A stretch of DNA of 64,000 bases from Notolepis coatsorum (GCA_963971535.1 OZ020592.1:51241125-51305124); one strand, 5' to 3'. Shown: positions 35,756 through 46,793, numbered from the stretch's first letter. A program made the numbers and translations. The notes: generated from the sequence alone by a model not told the origin.

Positions 35756-37990
35756 GGTTTCATACGAGGACGTTAGTAATTGATAATAAAAACCTGATAC
35801 AAAACCTCCCAATGTTTCTCTTTCATAGAAAAATTTGTGGTATCTGTGGTGTTCAATTGGTATGAGTAATGGAACACCGTGAGACCTCAGACATAGTCGT
35901 AACTGTATATAAAAAAGCCATGTGGACTCGGTGAGGTTAAACTTTGTGCATATTTCGCCATAACTACAGAAGCCCTGGTTATTAAAAATATCCCCTAATG
36001 AGTGTATGCCTTGCTCTTCCCATATAGGGAATCTTATAGGGCGTTTTCCCATTAAGAGTGCATTGTTATTGAATATGGGAGTGTGATTATGCCATTTTTG
36101 AGGGTTAGGATATTTCTTTTGTGTTTCCCGCCATGTTCTGATTGCATGGGTAATTATGGGGCCAAATTCCCGCTCACAATGCTTGATTGAAAGTTTAGTG
36201 TGTGCTATGTCTTTCAGTCTCTGTGGGGCTACTATGTTTTCTTCCAATTCTCTCCAAGATACCAAAGCCTGGGGATCAAACCATATTTTCAATGGTCTTA
36301 ATGTGAACGCCTTAAAATATTGTAAAAAATCTGGAACTGCCATGCCACCGTCTGCTTTATTTCTCTGTGCGGTGGATCTTTTTATGCGAGGTGGTTTGTT
36401 ATTCCAAATAAATTTGTATGTGGAGGATTGTAATATTTTCCAGTAGCCCTCTGGAGGAGGTAACGGTAGCATTGAGCTGATGAAATTGATTCTTGGTAAT
36501 ACATTCATCTTAACTATTGATACCCTTGCCTGTACTGAGTTTTTAAGTTTTGCCCACCTGTCCAGGTCGTCTTTGATTTTGTTCTGTATTTTTGTGTAAT
36601 TGTGCTTCACCGTTTGTCTTATGGTGGGAAATATTTCCACACCCAAGCAACTAAAATGTTTAACCATGGGTATCGCGCCTGGGAGGGTTGTGTCTTTTTT
36701 TGCACGGATGTTAAGAGGAAGGAAAGCCGACTTAGGCCAATTTATTTTAAATCCTGATAAATCACCAAAGTTCTCTATCAACTTGAGTAGATGCGGCAAT
36801 GTGGTGTTGGGGTTTTGCATGAACAATATTACGTCGTTCGCATATAAACTAATTTTATGTTGTGTGCCCTTCATTACGATTGGTTCTATGTGTTGGGATT
36901 GTCTTATAAATTGTGCTAAAGGCTCTAATGATAGATCGAATAGTCCGGGACTAAGAGGGCAACCCTGTCTGGCTGAGCGTGATACCGGAAAGATTTCGGA
37001 GATGAATGTGCCTGTTGTAATCATGGCCGATGGGTCCTTGTATAGTACTTTACTCATATCAATGAATCCTTTTCCTAACCCCATCCTTTCTAATATTGCC
37101 CATAGAAACGACCATTCCAGCCTGTCAAATGCTTTCATAGCATCCAGGGATAGCATCGCCTTAGGTGTGGTGTCCTCATTGTCTGCATCTAGTACGTGCA
37201 GTATTCGCCTTATGTTATCATTGATCAGGCGACCTCTTATGAAGCCAGTTTGGTCCGGATGAACTAAAGACGTCATATGCTTTTGCAATCTGATGGCTAA
37301 TATCTTAGAGTACAGTTTGACATCGGTTCCGAGAAGGCTTAAAGGTCGGTAACTACCGCACTCAGTGGGGTCTTTGTCTTTTTTGAGAAGGACTGAAATG
37401 AGTGCGATATTGTGGTGTTTATGGAAGCTCCCCTCCTTGACTGAGTATAAGATCATATTTAGTAATAAGGGTCCAAATATGTCCCAGCAAGAAAGGTACA
37501 TTTCTGATGGGATACCGTCTTTTCCCGGAGCCTTACCGTTTTTCATTCCGGATATGGCCTTCTTGAGTTCTTCTAATGTGATCGGTGCTTCTAACTGTTT
37601 AGCGTCGTCCTCCGAAAGTTTAGGGAGAGTAATTTGATTAAGATATGTGTCTAATTTGTTTTGATCAAAGGTTGTTTCTGAATTATACAAGTCGGAGTAG
37701 AATTCTTTGAATGTATCGTTTATTATTTTGGGGTCTGTTACAAGTACTTGTTGTTTTCTAATGGCAGTTATATCTGCAAATTTTGCATTAATTCTTAATC
37801 GCATGGCTAATAGGTGACTAGGTTTAGAACCTTGGAAATACTGCTGTTGTCTTGTGCTGCGTATTTGCATTTCCGATTTTTGTCTGTATATTGCTTTGAT
37901 CTCTGTCTTTAGAATGTTAACTTGGTTTTCTAGTCTAGTAGAGTTGTTGTATTTTAAAGAATTAAAAAGCGTTGAATAAAGCGTTTCCAT
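35756..37990 (-). pseudogene. L1-B ORF2, upstream part, catalytic YADD changed to YAND
   Basis: A long open frame (about 745 codons before the BEL-1 junction) covers the linker, the fingers motif MKNGKAPGKDGIPSEMY, the first catalytic Asp at LDAMKAFDRLEW, SARQGCPLSPGLFDLSLEP and the thumb. The second catalytic motif reads SLYANDVILF (near 36850) instead of the expected YADD, so one metal-binding aspartate is lost and the enzyme should be inactive. The last residues before 35756 are BEL-1-derived. A start within the frame at 37990 is arbitrary because the element is 5'-truncated. Confidence 0.85.
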
Positions 37991-38023
37991 TTCCGACAGT
38001 TTAGGATTTAGGACTTAGGATTT

Positions 38024-39000
38024 TTATATAAACATTTTATCCAATCTATAAATGTGTTATTGAATCCCATACCTTTCAATGTTAGTTCAAGGTACAGCCA
38101 ATCAACTCTATCAAATGCCTTCTCGGCATCTAAGCCGAGAAGCATTGATGGTTCTTTTCGAGATCCAGCCACTGTTTGCAGATTTAAAGTTCTTCTGATG
38201 TTTTAGCACCCTGTCGACCAGTGATAAAGCCAGTCTGGTCTGGGTGTATCAGTTTTATTATATGTTTCTGTATTCTTTTTTTAAGTATAGATGTCAATAT
38301 CTTGAAATCGTTGCAAAGGAGACTTATGGGCCTATAGGAACTACATCTTGTGGGGTCTTTACCTTCTTTATGTATTACCAAGACAATAGCTTCTGACCAG
38401 CTTCCTGGTGGATCTCTCTCAGATAGGGCATAGTTATAAACTACACTTAATACTGGTGTTAATTGTTCAGTGAAATGTTTATAAAATTCATTTGAAAACC
38501 CATCTGTACCTGGTGATTTATTGTTCTTAAGCATCTGAATAGTTTCCCCTATCTCCTTCTCCATAATAGGGGAGGTTAGCTCATCCGCCTCATCTGGGGA
38601 TAGTTTAGAAAGTTTATGGTTATCTAAGAAGTTGTTGATTTTTTCTTTCTTGTTTTCCAATTGCTGTGCTTTGTAGAGGTCGGTATAGTAATCTGCAAAT
38701 GCATTAGCAATTTCTTGCGTTTGCATTACTTCCATGTGTGTGCTGGGGTGTTTAATCTTTGGAACTATCCGACTTGACTGTATTTTGTGGAGCTGGAATG
38801 ACAGTAGCTTGCTTGCCCTATTTCCCATCTCATAGTAATTCCTACCAGCAAATCTAAGGGCTCCTTCCGCTTTGTATGTCAACAGGTCATCTAGTTTTTG
38901 TTTGCAGGTTAGTAGAGCTTTTAAATCTTCCTCATCTCTGTTCAGTTTATGTTTCCTTTCTAGTATTTTTAACTCATATTCTAGGTTCTGCTGTTTTTCA
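38024..39000 (-). pseudogene. L1-A ORF2, upstream part (reverse transcriptase N-terminal half)
   Basis: From residues after the endonuclease, the frame includes a coiled basic linker, then MLKNNKSPGTDGFSNEFYK, EGKDPTRCSSYRPISLL and LIHPDQTGFITGRQG, the fingers-and-palm motifs of L1 reverse transcriptases. A frameshift near 38200 breaks it, and coding continues in another frame (DAEKAFDRVDW first catalytic Asp, near 38115). It stops at the L1-B insertion. Confidence 0.85.
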
Positions 39001-39016
39001 TTTCGCTGTTTCTTTA

Positions 39017-39048
39017 GTGAAAACTTTATTAACAGATTGCAGAATGGG
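39017..39048. repeat. GATT-unit fragment beside array A
   Basis: GAAAACTTTATTAACAGATT and AGAATGGGTATA, the remainder of the unit that L1-A split. The unit is expanded internally by array A between its GGGTA and CAGTG parts. Confidence 0.85.
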
Positions 39049-39531
39049 TATAGAGGTGTGATAGGTGTGATAGGTGATAGGTGTGAGAGGTGTGATAGGT
39101 GTGATAGGTGTGAGAGGTGTGAGAGGTGTGATAGGTGTGATAGGTGTGATAGGTGGGATCGGTGTGAGAGGTGTGATAGGTGTGATAGGTGTGATAGGTG
39201 TGATAGATGTGAGAGGTGTGATAGGTGTGAGAGGTGTGAGAGGTGTGATAGGTGTAAGAGGTGTGATAGGTGTGAGAGGTGGGATCGGTGTGAGAGGTGT
39301 GATAGGTGTGATCGGTGTGAGAGGTGTGATAGGTGTGAAAGGTGTGAGAGGTGTGATAGGTGTGATAGGTGGGATAGGTGTGATAGGTGTGATAGGTGTG
39401 AGAGGTGTGATAGGTGTGATAGGTGTGAGAGGTGTGATAGGTGTGATAGGTGGGATAGGTGTGATAGGTGTGATAGGTGTGAGAGGTGTGATAGGTGTGA
39501 GAGGTGTGAGAGGTGTGATAGGTGTGATACA
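39049..39531. repeat. 9-bp array A (GAGGTGTGA variants), about 53 copies
   Basis: On the minus strand it is built of TATCACACC, TCTCACACC, TATCCCACC and GATCCCACC units in irregular order. Because 9 is a multiple of three it is open in all frames (SHL, CDR and GVI repeats). It is the mirror partner of array B at 43034-43607. Confidence 0.95.
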
Positions 39532-39600
39532 GTGACCGTCACAGGCCCGGATTGATTGATTGATTGATTGATTGAAAACTTTATTAACAGATTGCAGAAT
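39532..39600. repeat. GATT unit, innermost of the left arm
   Basis: CAGTGACCGTCACAGGCCC then GATT repeats and GAAAACTTTATTAACAGATT. It marks the inner boundary of the left arm. Confidence 0.85.
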
Positions 39601-40057
39601 GCAGTACAGCTCAATACACACAATTGTTAAGGGGATGCAGACCATGCAGTACTGTTACATTTGTGACATACAGTAAATATATACAAGGGGGAGGGAACTG
39701 TACATTTATGATGAATTGAAAATGGGGGACCCAGGGAGCTCCAGTAGCTCACCACGTACCGCGAGTGCTATTTCAGCGCCGTGGACAACCGTGCTCGTCA
39801 CGGATCTGGGGCTGAGCGAGTTCGAATCCCGGACTGCAGCCGTGCCTTTCCCAGAGTTTCTTCCCCCCCATCTGAACCCTTTCAGCCTGCTTCTGTCGGT
39901 CGAACTTGACCAAGTATAAATGCGATAAACGTATAAAAGAGCCAGGGAAATGGCCAAAGTTTAAAAAAAAGAAAATGGGGGACCCTGATGTAAACAAGAC
40001 GGAAGTCTTTCTCTGGTCTGCATCCCCTTAACAATTGTGTGTATTGAGCTGTACTGC
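39601..40057. mobile_element. MITE with 43-bp inverted ends, containing a SINE
   Basis: 39601-39643 (GCAGTACAGCTCAATACAC...) is the exact inverse of 40015-40057. The element was about 200 bp before a SINE inserted. No transposase is present. The target duplication could not be identified, because its right flank is a different LINE sequence. Confidence 0.75.
39733..39970 (+). repeat. tRNA-derived SINE with 15-bp target duplication
   Basis: GAAAATGGGGGACCC flanks the SINE on both sides (39718-39732 and 39971-39985). The head carries a B-box GAGTTCGAATCCC near 39818 and an A-box-like stretch upstream. It ends in an A-rich tail (TTTAAAAAAAA). It has inserted into the MITE, so it is younger. Confidence 0.7.
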
Positions 40058-40367
40058 AGATATATTTCAATTGCCTTACTTATTTACATAAGTATTATAG
40101 GCCTACAGCAGTATTGTACAGACAGTAACTATAGAGGGTGTGCTGACCTACGGTGTGTCTGTGTGGTTCTCCAGCTGCACAAAGGCAGAGCAAGAGGCTC
40201 TACAGAGGGTGGTGAAGGCGGCAGGCAGGATCGTCGGGACTCCTCTACCAAACATCACCTCCGTCTTCACCTCCCGCTGCCTCCACCGCTCCAAGTGTAT
40301 CATCAAGGACCAGTCTCACCCAGCACATCACCTCTTTCAGCTCCTTCCCCCAGGGAGGAGATACCGG
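40058..40367 (+). pseudogene. LINE ORF2 C-terminal fragment, left part
   Basis: The frame LTYGVSVWFSSCTKAEQEAL, RVVKAAGRIVG and HHLFQLLPPGRRYR is the tail of a fish LINE ORF2. It is cut by an inserted element at 40368 and continues at 41641. No catalytic residues remain. Confidence 0.75.
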
Positions 40368-41632
40368 GGGTCCTACTAATCACCCCAAAGTACCAGAAAA
40401 TACCAGAAAATACCAGAAACTACCTCAAAATACCCCCAAAGTATACCCCAAAATACCAGAAACTACACCAAAATACCCCAAAATACCATAAAATACCATA
40501 AAATACCAGAAACTACCCCAAAATACCCCAAAGTATATCCCAAAATACCAGAAACTACCCCAAAATACCAGAGAATACCAGAAACTACCCCAAAATACCC
40601 CAAAGTATACCCCAAAATACCATAAACTACCCCAAAATACCCCAAAATACCAGAAAATACCAGAAACTACCCCACAATACCCCAAAGTATACCCCAAAAT
40701 ACCAGAAACTACCCCAAAATACCAGAAAATACCCCAAAATACCCCAAAATACCCCAAAGTATACCCCAAAATACCAGAAACTACCCCAAAATACCCCAAA
40801 GTATACCCCAAAATACCAGAAACTACCCCAAAATACCCCAAAATACCAGAAAATACCCCCAAAATACCAGGAAATACCAGAAAGTACCAGAAACTACCCC
40901 AAAATACCCCAAAGTATACCCCAAAATACCCCAAAGTATACCCCAAAATACCAGAAAATACCAGAAACTACCCCAAAATACCCCAAAGTATACCCCAAAA
41001 TACCAAGACACTGAACCCCAAATGACTCCAATAAGCAGGCTAGCACCTTGCATGGCATCTGGCTGCCATTGCTCTGTGAGTGCATGTGTGAATTGGTGAA
41101 GGAGAGGCAATTATAAAGCTATTTGTGCAGGTAGGAAAGTGCTATATATGTGGAGTCCATTTCCCATTCCCAAAGTACCACATATTTTCAAAACAAATGT
41201 TTATTTTAATATATTATAATCTCCAAATGTAATAACATCTATATTGAACACTGAACAAACAGTATACATTTTTTTTATCAATTTTATTTTAAATGTTCAA
41301 CAATAACAAAACAACATCAACAACAATAATAACGAAGGGGTATACTTTGGGTATTTTGGGGTATTTTCTGGTATTTTGGGGTATTTTGGGGTAGTTTGGG
41401 GTAGTTTCTGGTATTTTGGGGTATACTTTGGGGTATTTTGGGGTAGTTTCTGGTATTTTCTGGTATTTTCTGGTATTTTGGGGTATTTTGGGGTAGTTTC
41501 TGGTATTTTGGGGTATACTTTGGGGTATTTTGGGGTAGTTTCTGGTATTTTCTGGTATTTTCTGGTACTTTGGGGGGTAGTTTCTGGTATTTTCTGGTAT
41601 TTTCTGGTACTTTGGGGTGATTAGTAGGACCC
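40368..41632. mobile_element. Palindromic element built from CCCCAAAATACC-type repeats
   Basis: The left end begins GGGTCCTACTAATCACCCC and the right end is its exact inverse. Near-identical 8-mers flank it: GATACCGG (40360-40367) and GATACGGG (41633-41640), consistent with an 8-bp duplication as in hAT-type elements. The left half (to about 41005) and right half (from about 41339) are inverted arrays of short variants (CCCCAAAATACC, CAGAAACTACC, CCAAAGTATA). A 330-bp centre includes a SINE tail at about 41060-41170. No transposase is present. Confidence 0.7.
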
Positions 41633-41640
41633 GATACGGG

Positions 41641-41925
41641 TCCATACATGCCAAGAGTTCAAGATTTAAGAACAGCTTTTTCCCCCAAGCAGTCAGACTG
41701 TTAAACGCTCATTGTCTGTCCCCTCACGTGCACCATGCACTTACCTGGACTTGATAATCACTGTTACCACTCATCATGCACTTTATTTAAAATATTCTGT
41801 TATGTACAGTGTTATATGTGTTGTTCATGTATGTATATATTGTACTACGGTCTGTGGGAGCTCCCCTGAAATTCCGTTGTATATTGTGCAATGACAATTA
41901 TTCTATTATATCTTGAATGAATGAG
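41641..41925 (+). pseudogene. LINE ORF2 end and 3' UTR, right part
   Basis: Sequence resumes with the end of the same ORF2 (RFKNSFFPQAVRLLN, about 41658-41700). The 3' UTR then runs to TGTATATTGTGCAATGACAA and an ATT-rich tail. This shows the palindromic element inserted into the LINE. Confidence 0.7.
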
Positions 41926-42543
41926 TTTATTTATTTCGAACATAAATTGAAAATAAATAATAATAAAAAACTTGTAATAAACAGATGAAAAAAAACAAGC
42001 AGTTCATGTATAATATTGTAAAATAGCTTAGACATAGCCTACTTGCATATAATAGTCATGTATAATAATTCCTTATTTCACGGCGATCCATATTTATTAT
42101 TAAACTGGCACTAGGGCGCCATATGACCGATGACATGTACTGTGTGGTTTGTTTGGTAATTTAGATCCCCAGTATTTGGTGGCTTAGCCAACTGCTGCTC
42201 TCTGGGGTCAAACATAAGAAACATTTAATTGAGAATAGAATAAACACAAGTGCAATAAAATAAAATAAGAATGTGCGGGTGACTTCAAAGATTTGTGAAG
42301 CCCCATCTACAGTGTGACATCACAACCCCTCAATTAATTAATAATAATGGTAGTTTTCTCAGAAAGGTTGTTCATCACTGGGTAGCTCATCTTGTTTCTC
42401 ATACATGGACCTGCTTTTAGCAACCCAGCACAATATCCAGCCCAATAATAATAATAAATATGTGTATAGCACATTTCATACAAGAATTGCAGCTCAAAGT
42501 GCTTCACAGCTGTGTAACGTTTATGAGATTTTAAATGTTTATG
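41926..42543 (-). repeat. Two LINE 3' tails and unassigned sequence
   Basis: TGAATGAATGAGTTTATTT at 41914-41945 looks like the tail of one minus-strand LINE. At 42437-42512 an ATAATAATAA run followed by CACATTTCATACAAGAATTG and TGCAGCTCAAAGTGCTTCAC is the inverse of the LINE tail at 14826-14885. The rest is unassigned. Confidence 0.55.
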
Positions 42544-42559
42544 AGATGACAATATCAAC

Positions 42560-43033
42560 ATGTCACAACAGAAGCCTGTGAAACTTAACATTCAGACAAA
42601 GTCACAGAAGATTACAGACTGTATTAAGCCCAAACTGAGTAAAAGATCACGTTCTGACATTGAAGATGCAGAGGAAGCTTCATTGGAGGAAGCGCTGACA
42701 ATAAGAGAGGTTGACATGAATCTAACATTACAGGCCATCAATAAGAGACTTGATAAACTGGATATGTTGGACTTGATGATGCAGGAAATTAAGAGCCTCA
42801 AAGAAAGCTTGGAGTTCAGTCAGAGACAAATTGATGAGCTGGTCAAGGATAATGCTGAGCTGAAAGGAAAGGTGGAATACATGGGAAACAAAGTAGACAT
42901 AATTGAGATAGACAACAGGAAGTTGAAGGAATCTCTTCTGGATGTACAGTGTAGGTCTATGCAAGACAATCTGGTTTTTACAGGGATAGCAGAGAAGGAG
43001 AGCAAGGACTGTGAAACAGTCATAAGGGAGTTT
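42560..43033 (+). pseudogene. L1-C ORF1 N-terminal part running into array B
   Basis: The frame starts at the Met at 42560 and encodes a basic N-terminus followed by a long coiled coil (about residues 50-130, with LDKLDMLDLMMQEIKSLKES). The beginning of an RRM-like part follows (DNLVFTGIAE). This matches the ORF1 RNA-binding protein of vertebrate L1 elements. At 43033 it joins directly to the 9-bp array B, which stays open, so a chimeric frame of 355 codons exists. There is no evidence that it is expressed. Confidence 0.7.
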
Positions 43034-43607
43034 ATGTCACACCTCTCACACCTATCACACCTCTCACACCTATCACACCTATCACACCTATCCCACCTAT
43101 CACACCTATCACACCTCTCACACCTATCACACCTATCACACCTCTCACACCGATCCCACCTATCACACCTATCACACCTCTCACACCTATCACACCTATC
43201 ACACCTCTCACACCTATCACACCTCTCACACATATCACACCTCTCACACCTATCACACCTGTCACACCTATCCCACCTATCCCACCTATCACACCTATCA
43301 CACCTATCACACCTTTCACACCTATCACACCTATCACACATATCACACCTCTCACACCGATCCCACCTATCACACCTCTCACACCTATCACACCGATCCC
43401 ACCTATCACACCTATCACACCTCTCACACCTATCACACCTCTCACACCTCTCACACCTATCACACCTCTCACACCTATTACACCTATCACACCTATCACA
43501 CCTATCACACCTATCACACCTCTCACACATATCACACCTCTCACACCTCTCACACCTATCACACCTCTCACACCTATCACACCTATCACACCTATCACAC
43601 CTCTATA
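43034..43607. repeat. 9-bp array B (TCACACCTA variants), about 64 copies
   Basis: Same unit types as array A, opposite orientation. Read from the centre outward, both arrays share at least 12 consecutive unit types in the same order, which shows common descent. It ends in TATACCCATTCTGC, so it is an expansion inside a GATT unit. Confidence 0.95.
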
Positions 43608-44001
43608 CCCATTCTGCAATCTGTTAATAAAGTTTTTAATCAATCAATCAATCAATCAATCCGGGCCTGTGACGTCACTGTACCCATTCTGCAATCTGTT
43701 AATAAAGTTTTCAATCAATCAATCAATCAATCAATAAATCCGGGCCTGTGACGTCACTGTACCCATTCTGCAATCTGTTAATAAAGTTTTCAATCAATCA
43801 ATCAATCAATCCGGGCCTGTGACCTCACTGTACCCATTCTGCAATCTGTTAATAAAGTTTTCAATCAATCAATCAATCCGGGCCTGTGACGTCACTGTAC
43901 CCATTCTGCAATCTGTTCATAAAGTTTTCAATCAATCAATCAATCAATCAATCCGGGCCTGTGACGTCACTGTACCCATTCTGCAATCTGTTAATAAAGT
44001 T

Positions 44002-44048
<47 letters not shown>

Positions 44049-44096
44049 CGGGCCTGTGACGTCACTGTACCCATTCTGCAATCTGTTAATAACATT

Positions 44097-44135
<39 letters not shown>

Positions 44136-44184
44136 CGGGCCTGTCACGGTCACTGTACCCATTCTGCAATCTGTTAATAAAGTT

Positions 44185-44215
<31 letters not shown>

Positions 44216-44217
44216 CG
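43608..44217 (+). repeat. GATT-tract unit array, right inner block (8 units)
   Basis: Eight units, each with ACCCATTCTGCAATCTGTTA, an AATAAA signal (usually intact), CAAT repeats and CCGGGCCTGTGACGTCACTG. Full CRE palindromes (TGACGTCA) are seen in five. The array is the mirror of 23345-23628 and 39532-39600. Frames read through it only by chance. Confidence 0.9.
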
Positions 44218-44635
44218 GGCCGCGTCTATATTAATGCCAGCCCAAGAGTGCAAGAGCGCTTCCGCATTTTGCCCTGATTGGCCCCGGTAACGCGCTCCAA
44301 TGCGCATTTTCTTTTTTGCCACTCAGATGCGGAAATGGAATACATATTATCGCGACGCGGACCAGATTCACAGTACCTTTATCTGCACTGAAACATACAT
44401 TTCTACAGTACATGCAGTTATTGAGGTAGATAACCGCGATTATGTTTATTTATTTATCTATCTCTCTTGTGTATTCTAGCAGTGTTTTAGAGGTTATTTT
44501 GTACAGTACCTTTATCTGCACTGAAACATACATTTCTACAGTACATGCAGTTGTTGAGGTAGATAACCGTGAATATGTTTATTTATTTATCTATCTCTCT
44601 GTGAGCAAAACCTACTTTTGATTGCCAAAAACGCC
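44218..44635. repeat. Foldback right arm, middle segment (inner half)
   Basis: Inverse of 22650-23345 in condensed form, with two copies of the TTTATTTATTTATCTATCTCT block. It ends at CTGTGAGCAAAACCTA where a piggyBac-like element begins. Confidence 0.8.
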
Positions 44636-44788
44636 TTACCACGTCATTCCCCGCCATGCTCATTATGCCAAAGACGCCGTACCACGTCATTGATATCAAT
44701 ATTTCAAAAATCTGTGACCGCAATCATATTTCTCCCCCGGAGACTTGAGATCTACTGTTGATCCCCTCTCAACTCTCCAACGGTTCAA

Positions 44789-44807
44789 GAGCGCCATCTG
44801 GTGGCCG
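44789..44807 (+). promoter_or_regulatory. CTCF-like motif
   Basis: GAGCGCCATCTGGTGGCCG matches the well-known CTCF core (GCGCC..CTGGTGG) closely. Binding is untested. Confidence 0.4.
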
Positions 44808-45391
44808 ATCGGCGGATCGCTCAAACCGGAAACCGGAAACGGAGGCTGGTGCTCATTCCAATTCGGTCCGATCACTCGCTAATAGTCCCGGGACTCGAGC
44901 TAGACACAATGGATAGCAATCCGTTACCAATAACTCGATAAACAACATGATTTGGACGTATATACTATTATACAACCTGGAGATGGATCGCATATTTCAA
45001 CATCCCATAATAGGAATATTTCTGCTCCACGCTCATTGCCCAATGCTACGAGGAAGCTACGGTGAGATTCAGCGTTTTTTTTTAACGTGTTCGATACAAA
45101 CTGCTCTAATGATCATATCACCCACACTATGAATCATCTAACGTTGGCCACGGAATTATAAACGACCCCCCCCCCCCCATCCGGTCAACATAAGATGATA
45201 AGTAGTAACTTCTAGCGGTCCATTTGAATTTTTTTATCTCGCGCAGATCGCTATCAAACTGTATTTGATCATCAATATAATGCATTTAGGGCTATAAATC
45301 ACGTTCTGGAGAATGCTGCAGAAAACGATAAAAAACATACTTATACTTTAGACCGTATTTTAGTATGAATATGTGAATGAAAAAGTATAAC

Positions 45392-46793
45392 TGTAACTGA
45401 GGGGTACAATTCCCTGACTGTATTGATAAGTATGGTATTATTAAACCACTACCGCTTGTACTTTAACTTCTGGCCATCCAGTACATGATATAGATATGAT
45501 GAACACTTTCCCACCTGATGAAACGAAGTCCACACAAATGTATAAATCGAATATTTTATATAGCAAAGGGTATATACAACGTTCACTTAATGACATTTAT
45601 GATTTGAAATGCACTTGTAAGGCAAATGAGTATTCGTAGGTAAATCAACATTGAATGTCCAATCTCTGGTTACGCAGGGAGCAAGTATACAACCTGGTTC
45701 GTTAGGGAACTATAGCGATGGTACTTAAATGATTATAGCTGGATACACTAAAGGGGGGGGGGGGGGTCCTGCTGGTTGTAAGACAGTAGGGGGGGGGGTT
45801 AGAAGAGCCGCTGGCGGTATCCCATCTGGCCGACGATTTCTTGGGAGAATTCAGAGTGCTGAACACGGTGCCCACAGAACCTCGGTCCGCAGATGAATAC
45901 AGCTGGACCCTCTGGTGGACGGTAGCTGCCGGTCCACAACGAAGAGACGTGAGGCGACCTCACTCGGGGTAGAGCGCCGTCTCACCTGGACTCCTCTCCG
46001 GGGGGTAGTTCCAACACTCAGCAGTGTTGGCCGTTATCCATGGCATAATCAAAGCACCCAAAGCATGTAGATAATCCAAGCCGTGGAAGGCTCGCCGTCG
46101 TCCGGGTAAAGTAATCCAATGTACAGGTCCACTCGTCCTGGCCCGGAGCTCCTCGGATGCAAGCACCACACGTGGTCTGCCCAGCCTGGTTAAGACTCCA
46201 GATAACGTCAGGAACGATGGGGGTACTGCTCACTTTATAACTCTAACCGAACGATGCACCATACATAATAGACTATTATTAACTTAATAGAAATACGTCC
46301 CACTCGACGGTATAGTGCCAAACTATGACAATTCAACTATCAATCCACACAATGTCTCAATGCCTATTCTGAGGCCAAGTAGGCCTTACTGCACCACACG
46401 TGCGTCGTGGGTGAGGCTTCGCGTCTGTTACTAGGTTGGAGGGTAAAGGACTAATGGACTAAAAGAAAGTTCTACTTTACTTGCGCCATATATATATGCG
46501 CTGTGAACAAATAGTACCATTCGTATTTCGCCAGACGTATTCCTACGCGGAACCGGGCTTGTAACGACATGTTTGTCGGCACGATTGAACTTGAACCAAG
46601 GGGCATGGCTGCTGGCGCCAGGTTCTCGTCCAATGGTAGAATGAAACTATTATGGGCTGTTAGTAGACTAAAGGGATATTCAGTGCATATTGTACAAGGA
46701 ATATACAGGGGATATCAAACGATATACAAATACTATTAAATATATATCCATAAATAAATATATATATTCGGTTTAATCTGATCCTTCACAACA
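45392..46793 (-). repeat. BEL-2 3' LTR
   Basis: TG...CA ends; partner of 52569-53970. Poly-G runs near 45750 and 45790 differ in length from the other LTR. Confidence 0.95.

Larger units (their letters stand above)
25873..38009 (-). mobile_element. L1-B: 5'-truncated L1 LINE, split by BEL-1
   Basis: GACTTAGGATTTTT flanks the insertion (about 25855-25868 and 38011-38024) and is the 14-bp target duplication inside L1-A. The poly-T at about 25864-25890 is its poly-A tail. The 5' end lies near 38009, beyond the endonuclease. BEL-1 (26789-35755) splits its ORF2. Confidence 0.85.
23629..39016 (-). mobile_element. L1-A: 5'-truncated L1 LINE, split by L1-B
   Basis: The 3' end is the poly-T (minus-strand poly-A) at 23629-23645. 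The 5' end is near 39016. The 10-bp TGAAAACTTT at both ends is the target duplication; it is part of a GATT unit, so L1-A landed in the foldback arm. The endonuclease domain is missing through 5' truncation. The body is interrupted between 25873 and 38009 by L1-B. Confidence 0.85.

Noticed and set aside
39049-39531. Long open frames of Cys-Asp-Arg or Ser-His-Leu repeats
   Set aside because: A 9-bp period without stop codons is open in every frame; no independent sign of coding.
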